Below, one piece after another: positions 43,253-50,258 of a stretch of DNA of 64,000 nt; the stretch's first letter is position 1; each line of letters starts with the position of its first letter. The position numbers and the translations under genes were made by a program. The stretch is from Zafaria ginkgonis (GTDB lineage Bacteria > Actinomycetota > Actinomycetes > Actinomycetales > Micrococcaceae). The notes under the pieces are model-generated. The model saw only the letters and a program-made list of their open reading frames with translations, did no database searches and had not been told where the DNA came from. The DNA is taken from positions 62,001-126,000 of the forward strand of contig NZ_BAABEO010000024.1 of the NCBI RefSeq assembly GCF_039540195.1, read 5' to 3'.

Positions 43253-44695
43253 TTAGACGCCCGAGGCGTCGTAGTCGATGGCCGGCTTGCGGGCTGCGAC
43301 GGCGAGCCCGGCGGCGAACACGGCGGGAATGAGGAGCAGGAGCCACTTCGCGATGCCTCCGGCTCCGCCGAGGAGGGCGTCGTAGTTGGAGATCGTGAGG
43401 TAGCCGATCAGGAGGAAGGCCAGGCAGGACAGGACCGGGGCGATGGTGGTCACCCAGAGGTTGTCGCGGCTCTTCTGGCGGGCGAAGTGGACGATGATGG
43501 CCACGGACGTGAGGATCAGGATGGTGATGAATCCCGCGGTGCCCAAGGCAACGAGCCAGGCGAAAACCGTGCCGATAGGGTCCGCGCCGAAAACCTGGAA
43601 CGCACTGATGACGAGCAGGACGCCGACGCCGTTGACGAGGGCGGCGGTCGCCGGTGCGCCGGCCCGGCTCGTGGCGGCCAGCCTGGTTGGCAGGGTGCGG
43701 GCGCGTCCCAAGGCGAACAGGTACCGGGCGAACATGTTGGACAGGCCCAGCAGCATGGCGATGAAGCTGGTGACAACCAGGACCTGCATGGCGGTGCTCA
43801 GCCATGGCCCGGCGTTCGCCGCGGCCAGCCCGAAGATGAGTCCGGCCGGGTCGTTGGCGGCTTCGGTTTGGATGCTTTCGGTGCCGACGGCCCCGCTGAT
43901 CGCCCAGGTGGAGACCGTGTAGAAGATTCCCACGAAGGCGATGACGAGGTACAGCGCGCGGGGGATCGTCCGGCGGGGGTTGATGGCCTCTTCGGAGAAG
44001 ACGACGGTCGCTTCGAAGCTCGTGAAGCAGGTAAAGGCGAACAGCAGCGAGATGCCCAGACCTGGCCCGAAGACGGTTTCCCCGGTGAATCCGTCGAAGC
44101 TGAAGATGCCCCACCCCTGTTGCGCGATCAGGGAAACAACGAGGGCGCCGATCACCAGGGTTTCGCCGACGATGAGAACGCCCAGCACCTTGAGGCTGGC
44201 ATCGACGCCCTTCATCGTCAGGAGCGTCGTGAGGACAAGCGCTGCGATGATCCAGGCGTAGACGGGAACCTCGGGGCCGCCGAGCCCGAGGACGAGCTGC
44301 TGGGCGAAGACCCCGAACTGGGACCAGAGGCCGGACTGGAGAGCGATGTAGGTAAGGACGGCGATGCCCGCCGCGCCCGTGGCCCACCGTGTTCCCAGGC
44401 CCTTGGCGATGTAGGCGACGAAACCTGCAGCGTTCGTGATTTCCCGGCTCATCCTCAGGTACCCGACCGAGAAGAGCGCGATCAGCAGGGCCGCGATGGT
44501 GTAGATGACAGGCGTCCCGGGTCCGCTGGCCGCAAAGAGCACGGGGCTGGCTCCGACCACTGCGGCGATCGGGGCCGCGGCTGCGATCACGAAGAAGGCG
44601 ACGGCGAGGACGCCGAGGCGGTTGGGGCGCAGCCCCGCGGGGCCAGATACCTCCGCGGGGGCCGGCGGAGCCGACTGTTCGGATGAGTGCTTCAT
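43253..44695 (-). CDS. APC family permease (amino acid/amine)
   Basis: Twelve-helix permease of about 480 residues. It starts MKHSSEQSAPPAPAEVSG (GAGAGG eight bases upstream; a start at 44719 is also open), then RLGVLAVAFFVIAAAAPIAA and VVGASPVLFAASGPGTPVIY, the typical unwound helix 1-2 region. Other blocks are TCFTSFEATVVFSEEAINPR and LLGLSNMFARYLFALGRART. It has the form of the YjeH/amine-choline branch. A promoter with an overlapping palindrome lies upstream, and a divergent TetR gene probably represses it. MoaF is downstream, 118 bases away. Confidence 0.9.
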   Translation of the reverse strand: MKHSSEQSAPPAPAEVSGPAGLRPNRLGVLAVAFFVIAAAAPIAAVVGASPVLFAASGPGTPVIYTIAALLIALFSVGYLRMSREITNAAGFVAYIAKGLGTRWATGAAGIAVLTYIALQSGLWSQFGVFAQQLVLGLGGPEVPVYAWIIAALVLTTLLTMKGVDASLKVLGVLIVGETLVIGALVVSLIAQQGWGIFSFDGFTGETVFGPGLGISLLFAFTCFTSFEATVVFSEEAINPRRTIPRALYLVIAFVGIFYTVSTWAISGAVGTESIQTEAANDPAGLIFGLAAANAGPWLSTAMQVLVVTSFIAMLLGLSNMFARYLFALGRARTLPTRLAATSRAGAPATAALVNGVGVLLVISAFQVFGADPIGTVFAWLVALGTAGFITILILTSVAIIVHFARQKSRDNLWVTTIAPVLSCLAFLLIGYLTISNYDALLGGAGGIAKWLLLLIPAVFAAGLAVAARKPAIDYDASGV

Positions 44696-44826
44696 GGACG
44701 GGACCTCTCGATAACACATCGCCCTGGGGCCGATGCCCCGGCGGAATGGTGGATTTTCCGGGAGGTTCGTGAGACCGGTCCATTGAACCCCGCAATGATC
44801 CCCCCTGTGGGTTGGATCACCCTTAG

Positions 44827-44846
44827 AACTGTACGTATGTATAGTT
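44827..44846. promoter_or_regulatory. TetR-type operator
   Basis: AACTGTACGTATGTATAGTT is a 20-base imperfect palindrome (eight of ten pairs match), the only AT-rich stretch between the divergent permease and TetR genes. It covers the -10 and spacer of the minus-strand promoter. Confidence 0.65.
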
Positions 44847-44856
44847 TTCTGGTCAA
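44828..44856 (-). promoter_or_regulatory. Promoter of the permease-MoaF operon
   Basis: On the minus strand TTGACC (44856-44851), a 17-base spacer and TACAGT (44833-44828) form a good sigma70-type promoter 133 bases before the permease start. The TetR-type palindrome overlaps it, so binding would block transcription. Confidence 0.6.
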
Positions 44857-44920
44857 GAGGGGGCGCTAGTCGCGTTTTCCCTGCGAGAAAGCCGGCGTCG
44901 CGGACCCGTAGACTCGTCCC

Positions 44921-45529
44921 ATGAGCACTGGAGCCGAGCGCCTGCCGTACGGGGAAGGCCGTGAAGCACTAATGTCCGCGGTCGTGCGGATCGTCGCCGC
45001 CAAGGGACTCCGTGGCGTCACCTACCGGGGGGTGGCGGCGGAGGCGGGGGTCAACCACAACCTGATCTCCCACCACTTCGGATCGCTGGACGCGCTGCTG
45101 GATGCCACGATGGAATGGGCCGTCGAGCGGGCCATCGCAACCACCGAGCTGGACCTCTTCGCCGAACTCGACGAGCGCTATGCCGACGCCCTTATCGCCT
45201 CCGTCTCGGCCGAGCCGGAACTGCACCTATTCCAGCTCGAGATGATCCTTGAGGCCAGACGCCGGCCCGAACTGCGCGAGGCATCGCAGCGGTTGTACGC
45301 GAGCTACGTTGCCTCCGTGCACGAGGGCCTCCGGCGCCGGGGCATCGAAGCGGACGAGGACCTGTGCCGTGCCGTTTTCGCGGCGCTGGACGGGCTGATG
45401 CTCCAATTCCTCACCCAGGGCAACCCGGCCGCCATCAGATCCGCGGTGCTGCAGCTGCGGCAGATGCTTTCGGCCACCCTGGAGCACCACGTGCCCGAGC
45501 AGCGGGGGACGCGCACGCCCGTCGAATGA
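44921..45529 (+). CDS. TetR family transcriptional regulator
   Basis: Repressor of 202 residues. The N-terminal helix-turn-helix is at about residues 15-60: EALMSAVVRIVAAKGLRGVT, YRGVAAEAGVNHNLISHHFG, SLDALLDATMEWAVERAI. The C-terminal ligand domain is helical (LHLFQLEMILEARRRPELRE, VFAALDGLMLQFLTQGNPA). The ATG at 44921 has no strong ribosome-binding site; a leaderless or weak start is possible. It is divergent from the permease-MoaF operon, with one palindrome between them, so that operon is its most likely target. Confidence 0.92.
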   Translation: MSTGAERLPYGEGREALMSAVVRIVAAKGLRGVTYRGVAAEAGVNHNLISHHFGSLDALLDATMEWAVERAIATTELDLFAELDERYADALIASVSAEPELHLFQLEMILEARRRPELREASQRLYASYVASVHEGLRRRGIEADEDLCRAVFAALDGLMLQFLTQGNPAAIRSAVLQLRQMLSATLEHHVPEQRGTRTPVE

Positions 45530-45596
45530 CGCCGCCCTCCCGCCGCCGTCGTACTGCGCAGCATGGGTGGGTGCGGTAGGTTTCAGGCGCGGGAGC

Positions 45597-46265
45597 CTAG
45601 GCGGTCTCGAGGACCCCGATCGCCCGGCGCCCCAGGCTGCCGACGACGTGCCGCTGCATGGACTCGCGGGCGCGGTCCGCGTCGCCGGCGATGACGGCGT
45701 CGGCGATCTCCTCGTGCTCCTTCTGCACGCGCGCCCGGTCCTTGGCCGAGTCCTTCTGGCTGTTCAGCCCCACCTGCCGGTAGCGGTCCGCCTTGTCCCA
45801 GAGCCCCTCGAGGATGCCGATGAGCAGGGGACTGTGGGAGGCGGTGTAGATGGCCCGGTGGAACTCGCGGTGGGCCGTCATCGCCTCGAGGTCGGCGGCG
45901 GCGCTGAGGGGTGTCAGGCGCTTGAGCGACTCCCTGATGTCCGCGATGTCGCCGTCCGTGCGGCTGGCCGCGGCCAGGCCGGCCGCCATGGGATCCAGGC
46001 TCTCCCTGATTAGGTAGAGATCGCGCGCCTCGTCCGCGGTGAGCGGAGTGACCCGTGCGTCGCGGTGCGATTCGAGCTGCACCATCCCCTCGGCCGCCAG
46101 CCGGCGCAGGGCCTCGCGCAGCGGAGTGGTGCTGACGCCGATTTCCTGCGCCATTTGCGCCTGGCTGAGGACGGACCCCTGCGGGATCTCTCCGGTGAGG
46201 ATGCGCCGGCGGATCTCGTCATAGGCATAGGCGCTCTTGGTCAGTGCTACGGGAGGGGTGGGCAC
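45597..46265 (-). CDS. GntR family transcriptional regulator (FCD subfamily), probable tct/acn regulator
   Basis: Regulator of 222 residues starting at GTG 46265 (AAGGAG eight bases upstream). Helix-turn-helix: AYDEIRRRILTGEIPQGSVL, QAQMAQEIGVSTTPLREALR, RLAAEGMVQLESHRDARVTP. The FCD domain shows the metal-site residues in LYLIRESLDPMAAGLAAA, MTAHREFHRAIYTASHSPLL and KEHEEIADAVIAGDADRARE. FCD regulators of tricarboxylate transport sense citrate or similar acids. It lies downstream of the TctCBA genes on the same strand, and CTATAGC occurs both at its promoter and between tctC and aconitase, supporting control of both. Confidence 0.93.
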   Translation of the reverse strand: MPTPPVALTKSAYAYDEIRRRILTGEIPQGSVLSQAQMAQEIGVSTTPLREALRRLAAEGMVQLESHRDARVTPLTADEARDLYLIRESLDPMAAGLAAASRTDGDIADIRESLKRLTPLSAAADLEAMTAHREFHRAIYTASHSPLLIGILEGLWDKADRYRQVGLNSQKDSAKDRARVQKEHEEIADAVIAGDADRARESMQRHVVGSLGRRAIGVLETA

Positions 46266-46305
46266 CGCGGGCTCCTTACTGCCTTCTCGGCGACGCAGGT
46301 TATTG

Positions 46306-46313
46306 GCTATAGC
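46306..46313. promoter_or_regulatory. GCTATAGC palindrome before the GntR gene
   Basis: Eight-base palindrome 41 bases upstream of the GntR start, in TTGGCTATAGCATACC. The same CTATAGC is found at 50129-50135 between tctC and aconitase. Confidence 0.4.
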
Positions 46314-46374
46314 ATACCCGTCCGGCTGCCGGCGGCCACGGGAGAGGGCGGCGCGGCAGCCGGACGGGTATGCT
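46311..46374. repeat. Perfect 20-bp inverted repeat
   Basis: AGCATACCCGTCCGGCTGCC (46311-46330) and its exact reverse complement (46355-46374) flank 24 bases. It lies upstream of the GntR gene and overlaps the GCTATAGC palindrome. Its size exceeds that of usual operators; its role is unknown. Confidence 0.75.
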
Positions 46375-46391
46375 GGCCGGCTTGCGGCTTT

Positions 46392-46453
46392 TGCAGGTCC
46401 ATACGTCGGATACATGGCGACGCGTCACCCTGCGCCCGACGCATGGACATGCA
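46392..46453. terminator. Second inverted repeat after tctA, possible terminator
   Basis: The 18-base arms 46392-46409 and 46436-46453 match at 16 positions (TGCAGGTCCATACGTCGG against CCGACGCATGGACATGCA). It lies 87 bases after the tctA stop (minus strand) and probably ends the Tct operon. Confidence 0.5.
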
Positions 46454-46539
46454 GGATCGTGTCAGGCTGCCACGACCACGACCACGACGGCGTCGGCGGT
46501 GGGTGCTTTCGTTCGCTAAGCGCGGGGCCGTCCCCCGCG

Positions 46540-48045
46540 CTAGACGTCCGCTCGGGTGCGGGAGATGATCCGGCGCCAGACCGTGTAGACGAGGACCAGG
46601 GCGAGGATGCCGTAGAGGGTCCAGGTGACCGGGCTGTGGACCAGGACGGAGACCTCGCCGCCGCTGGACATCATGGCGTTGCGCAGGCTGGTCTCGGCCA
46701 GCGGGCCCAGGACGACGCCGATCATGATCGGTGCCAGCGGGAAGCCGTAGCGGCGCAGGACGAAGCCGAGGACGCCGATGCCCAGCACGATCAGCAGGTC
46801 GGAGATGGCCGCGCTGGTGGCGTAGACGCCGAGCCCGCAGAAGACCGTGATGCCCGCGTACAGGTAGGGCTTGGGGATCAGCAGGAGCTTGGCCCACAGC
46901 GGGGCGAACGGCAGGTTGAGTACCAGCAGCATGACCAATCCCACGAACAGGCTGGCCAGCAGCGCCCAGACCAGGTCGGCGTTGCGCTCGAACAGAAGCG
47001 GTCCGGGCTGCAGCCCGTACTGCTGGAATGCGGCGAGCATGATCGCGGCCGTGGCGGAGGTGGGCAGGCCGAGGGCGAGCAGGGCGCCCATGGCGGTGCC
47101 CGAGGTCGCGTTGCCGGCGGCCTCCGGCGCCGCGACGCCGCGGATGGCGCCGTTGCCGAACTGCGGGTCCCGGCGCTTGCGGTCCAGTTGCCGCTCGGTG
47201 CCGTAGGCCATGAAGGTGGGCACTTCGGCGCCGCCGACGGGGATGACGCCGAACGGGACGCCGAACGCGGTGCCGCGCAGCCAGGCCGGCAGCGCCTCGC
47301 GGAACTCGCGCTTGGAGAGGTAGGGGCGTCCGGAGACGGCGATCGCCGAGAGCTTGGGGTCGCGGTGGATCCGGGAGGCGACGTGGAGGACCTCGCCCAG
47401 GGCCAGCACGCCGACGGTGATGACGATGATGCTGATGCCGTCGAAGAGTTGCGGCATGTCCGCGGTGAAGCGGGAGGCTCCGGAGATGCCGTCGATGCCG
47501 ACCACGGCCAGGGCCAGGCCGATGACGAGGGCGGAGAGGCCCTTGACCACCGAGTCGGAGACGACGGAGGCGGTGGCGATGAAGGCGAAGACGGCGAGCG
47601 CGAAGTACTCGGCGGGGCCGAACATCACGGCGATGTCGGCGAGCTTGGGGGCGAAGAACACCACCAGCGTGGTGGCGATCAGGCCGCCGATGAACGCGCC
47701 GATGGCCGAGGTGGCCAGCGCCTGCGGCGCCCGCCCGAGCTTGGCCATGCGGTGGCCCTCGAACGTGGTCGCGATGGCGGTGGCGCCGCCGGGGGTATTC
47801 ATGAGGATGCCCATGGTGGAGTCGCCGAACAGGCCGCCGAAGTAGACGCCGGCGAACATGATGAACGCGCCGACGGGGTCCAGGCTGAAGGTGACCGGCA
47901 GCAGGAGGGCCACGGCCATGGAGGATCCGAGGCCCGGAAGCACGCCGACCGCCGTGCCGAGGAACGCGCCGACGAAGACCCACAGCAGGTTCATCGGGGT
48001 GAGGGCCTGCGAGAAGCCCTCCATAAGCAGGGACAGGGATTCCAT
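46540..48045 (-). CDS. tctA: Tripartite tricarboxylate transporter permease, large subunit
   Basis: Large membrane subunit of a TTT-family transporter (501 residues, about 10-12 helices). Family signatures: LWVFVGAFLGTAVGVLPGLG near the N-terminus, GVYFGGLFGDSTMGILMNTP and GGATAIATTFEGHRMAKLGR. A mirrored second half has PFGVIPVGGAEVPTFMAYGT and GTAMGALLALGLPTSATAAI. It works with TctB and the periplasmic-type TctC to import tricarboxylates. Its start overlaps the TctB stop (TGATG). Location next to aconitase and isocitrate dehydrogenase suggests citrate or isocitrate as substrate. Confidence 0.95.
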   Translation of the reverse strand: MESLSLLMEGFSQALTPMNLLWVFVGAFLGTAVGVLPGLGSSMAVALLLPVTFSLDPVGAFIMFAGVYFGGLFGDSTMGILMNTPGGATAIATTFEGHRMAKLGRAPQALATSAIGAFIGGLIATTLVVFFAPKLADIAVMFGPAEYFALAVFAFIATASVVSDSVVKGLSALVIGLALAVVGIDGISGASRFTADMPQLFDGISIIVITVGVLALGEVLHVASRIHRDPKLSAIAVSGRPYLSKREFREALPAWLRGTAFGVPFGVIPVGGAEVPTFMAYGTERQLDRKRRDPQFGNGAIRGVAAPEAAGNATSGTAMGALLALGLPTSATAAIMLAAFQQYGLQPGPLLFERNADLVWALLASLFVGLVMLLVLNLPFAPLWAKLLLIPKPYLYAGITVFCGLGVYATSAAISDLLIVLGIGVLGFVLRRYGFPLAPIMIGVVLGPLAETSLRNAMMSSGGEVSVLVHSPVTWTLYGILALVLVYTVWRRIISRTRADV

Positions 48046-48605
48046 CAGCCGTAGATTCCTTCCAGGATGCCCGCGGGCAGGTTCAGGCCCAGCCCGGCGC
48101 CGAACGCCAGCTGGATGCAGGAGGAGAACACCAGCGCCAGGCCGACGTCGAACAGCGGGCGCCTGCTGCCCAGGGCCCGGGACACGCCCCAGAACAGCAG
48201 GGCCGCGGAGATCAGCCAGCCCACCGGGACCAGCAGCAGCGCGAAGGCCAGGAAGGACGCGAAGACCAGTCCCAGGGACTTCCAGTCGGTGTGGAAGCGG
48301 GGGTTGCCCTCCGTCGGGGGGACGGGCTCGGGCTTGCGCAGGGTCTGCACGGCCAGCAGCGCCGCGAGCACGAACACGGCGATGGCGATCAGGATGGGGA
48401 AGAACGTCGGGCCGGGGACCTTGGCCCCTGCGGGGACGTCCATGGTGACGATGCCGACCACCAGGTAGGTGCCGATGGCCGCCAGGATCCCGGCGACGAC
48501 CAGCCCGCTGCGCCCGGTCCAGAATCCGTGCCGTCCCTCGAGGGGCTGTTCGGGGGTCCGTGCCAGCTCGCCCGTGTCGGGGCTGCCGTGTGCGTCAACG
48601 CTCAT
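48045..48605 (-). CDS. tctB: Tripartite tricarboxylate transporter, small membrane subunit
   Basis: Four-helix subunit of 186 residues. After a polar N-terminus (PEQPLEGRHGFWTGRSGLVV) it has AAIGTYLVVGIVTMDVPAGA, TFFPILIAIAVFVLAALLAV, SLGLVFASFLAFALLLVPVG and LVFSSCIQLAFGAGLGLNLP, the family pattern. The start overlaps the universal stress gene by 11 bases. It joins TctA in the membrane complex. Sequence conservation of TctB is low in general, so position in the operon is part of the evidence. Confidence 0.92.
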   Translation of the reverse strand: MSVDAHGSPDTGELARTPEQPLEGRHGFWTGRSGLVVAGILAAIGTYLVVGIVTMDVPAGAKVPGPTFFPILIAIAVFVLAALLAVQTLRKPEPVPPTEGNPRFHTDWKSLGLVFASFLAFALLLVPVGWLISAALLFWGVSRALGSRRPLFDVGLALVFSSCIQLAFGAGLGLNLPAGILEGIYG

Positions 48606-48981
48606 CGGAGGCCGCCTTCACGGTGAGGACGGGAACGGGGGAGCCGAGGATGATGCTCTGGGCGTCGGAGCCCAGGATGATCTTGCTGACGCGGGAGCGG
48701 GTCCGCACGCCGATGACCACGAGCGCTGCGCCGGTTTCGGTGGCTGAATCCAGCAGTTCCTCCGCCGCGTGGCGGCCCTCGGGGTCGCGCCGGAGCAGCG
48801 TCGCGCCGCCCTCCAGGGCCGCCTGCAGGGCCGGGTCCTCCGGAGCGGTGGGAGCGGTCTCGTTCCTGTCCCCCAGGGGGAAGATGGCCAGCGGCTTGCC
48901 GGTGGATCCGGCCGCCTCGATGCCGTGGCGGAGGGCGGCCTGGCCCTCGGCGGTGCGGCTGTATCCAACGAGGATTGTCAT
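48595..48981 (-). CDS. Universal stress protein (UspA domain), in the Tct operon
   Basis: UspA-type protein of 128 residues: opening MTILVGYSRTAEGQAALRHG and closing VVIGVRTRSRVSKIILGSDA, QSIILGSPVPVLTVKA, which includes the ATP-binding motif G2xG9xS/T-like residues. It is shorter than the usual 140-150 residues. Placement between tctC and tctB is notable: such a protein may bind ATP and tune the transporter, as seen for UspA domains near other transporters, but this is inference. It lies 31 bases after tctC and overlaps tctB by 11. Confidence 0.88.
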   Translation of the reverse strand: MTILVGYSRTAEGQAALRHGIEAAGSTGKPLAIFPLGDRNETAPTAPEDPALQAALEGGATLLRRDPEGRHAAEELLDSATETGAALVVIGVRTRSRVSKIILGSDAQSIILGSPVPVLTVKAASDER

Positions 48982-49012
48982 GGTGTCTCCAGTGTTAAAG
49001 GGTGTGGGGGCC

Positions 49013-50029
49013 TCAGTAGCCGAGTTCGTTCCAGATTTCGTTCACGGATTGGCTCTCCTTGGCGATGAAGCGTTCGAAGTCCTCGCCGGTCAGGAACCTG
49101 TCCGTCCATTGGTTGCGTTCGATGGCGTCGGCCCACTCGGGGGTCCCCACCACCTCGGTGACGATGGTCTGCAGTTCCGTCTTCTGTTCCGCGGTGATCC
49201 CGGGGGCAGCGACGATGCCGCGCCAGTTGGTCAGTTCGATGTCGTAGCCGAGCTCCTTGAGCGTGGGCAGGTCGATCGACGCCACGGGCTCGGGAGCGGA
49301 GACGGCCAGCGCCTTGAGGCGGCCGGCCTCGATCTGGTCGGCGAAGTCGACGTAGCCGCTCACGGAGGCCTTGATGGTGCCGGACATGAGCGAGGTGGCC
49401 AGCTCGCCGCCGCCGGAGTAGGCGATGTAGTTGACCTCGGTCGGTTCGATCCCGCTCGCCTGGGCCAGCTGGGTGATGATCATCTGGTCCACGCTGCCGA
49501 GCGAGCCGCCGCCGAAGGCGAAGGCGCCGGGATCGCGCTTCCAGACGGCGACCAGGTCGTCGACCGTGTTGTAGGGCGAGTTGGCCGGGACCACCAGGAC
49601 GTCGTAGTCCTCGGTGATGCGCGCGATGGGGGTGACGTCCTCGAGCGTGGTCTCCGAGCCGTTGATGTTGATGGCCCCCAGCATGGTGATGCCCATCAGC
49701 ATCAGGGTGGTGTGTTCGCCCTCCATGCCGGCGAACTTGGTCAGGCCGATGGTCCCTCCCGCGCCGGGGATGTTGACCACCTGGGCGTTGTTCACGATGC
49801 CCTGCGCGCGCATGGCCTGCTGGGCCTCGCGGGCGGCGCCGTCCCAGCCGCCCCCGGCACCGGCGGGCGCGATGAGCGTCATCTGGCTGCGGGCATTGTC
49901 CCCGGATCCGCTCGCCGAGGCGTTGACCGTGGCCAGCGCGACCGCTGCGGTTCCGAGGACCGCGAAAACGGCGAGGGCAACCCGCCGGGCGGGGGTCGGA
50001 CGGGGTGTGGGCTCCGGATTCGGCTTCAC
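49013..50029 (-). CDS. tctC: Tripartite tricarboxylate transporter substrate-binding protein
   Basis: Extracytoplasmic receptor of 338 residues. GTG 50029 has AAAGGAG six bases upstream; the basic region before ARRVALAVFAVLGTAAVALA forms an export signal without a lipobox cysteine, so the protein is secreted or membrane-anchored by the signal. Family motifs: MTLIAPAGAGGGWDGAAREA, VVNIPGAGGTIGLTKFAG, GGGSLGSVDQMIITQLAQAS and YIAYSGGGELATSLMSGTIK. It delivers a tricarboxylate to TctAB. It is the first gene of the operon and divergent from aconitase. Confidence 0.93.
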   Translation of the reverse strand: MKPNPEPTPRPTPARRVALAVFAVLGTAAVALATVNASASGSGDNARSQMTLIAPAGAGGGWDGAAREAQQAMRAQGIVNNAQVVNIPGAGGTIGLTKFAGMEGEHTTLMLMGITMLGAININGSETTLEDVTPIARITEDYDVLVVPANSPYNTVDDLVAVWKRDPGAFAFGGGSLGSVDQMIITQLAQASGIEPTEVNYIAYSGGGELATSLMSGTIKASVSGYVDFADQIEAGRLKALAVSAPEPVASIDLPTLKELGYDIELTNWRGIVAAPGITAEQKTELQTIVTEVVGTPEWADAIERNQWTDRFLTGEDFERFIAKESQSVNEIWNELGY

Positions 50030-50111
50030 TGCCGCTCCTTTCGAGGGATGTTTGGCCAAGGGATCTTTGGCGGCCAGAACGTCAACGCGTGTGACGGCCG
50101 CCACTCGATGT

Positions 50112-50136
50112 AGCTTATAGGCTGTTATCTATAGCT
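50112..50136. promoter_or_regulatory. Inverted repeat between tctC and aconitase
   Basis: AGCTTATAG and CTATAGCT surround eight bases (one extra T in the left arm). It lies 83 bases before the tctC start and shares CTATAGC with the GntR promoter, so it is a candidate GntR operator. Confidence 0.5.
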
Positions 50137-50219
50137 GTCCACAGCGACCCTTGCCACCGGGGGAGGGGCCCTCGGGGAGTCGAAGGGTCTGGCACCCCCG
50201 GGGGCGGGTGGGGTATGTT

Positions 50220-50234
50220 GTTATAGGTTATAAC
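50220..50234. promoter_or_regulatory. Palindrome GTTATAGGTTATAAC before aconitase
   Basis: Perfect six-base arms around GGT, 25 bases upstream of the aconitase start, overlapping the expected promoter. It is a candidate operator for the divergent pair. Confidence 0.5.
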
Positions 50235-50258
50235 GTGTAACACCACGAGGGAGGGCCA

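Noticed and set aside
46237..48054. Long plus-strand open frame opposite tctA/tctB
   Set aside because: It is a GC-rich shadow, rich in Asp, Glu and Gly from antisense codons, with no family match; tctA and tctB on the other strand are certain.
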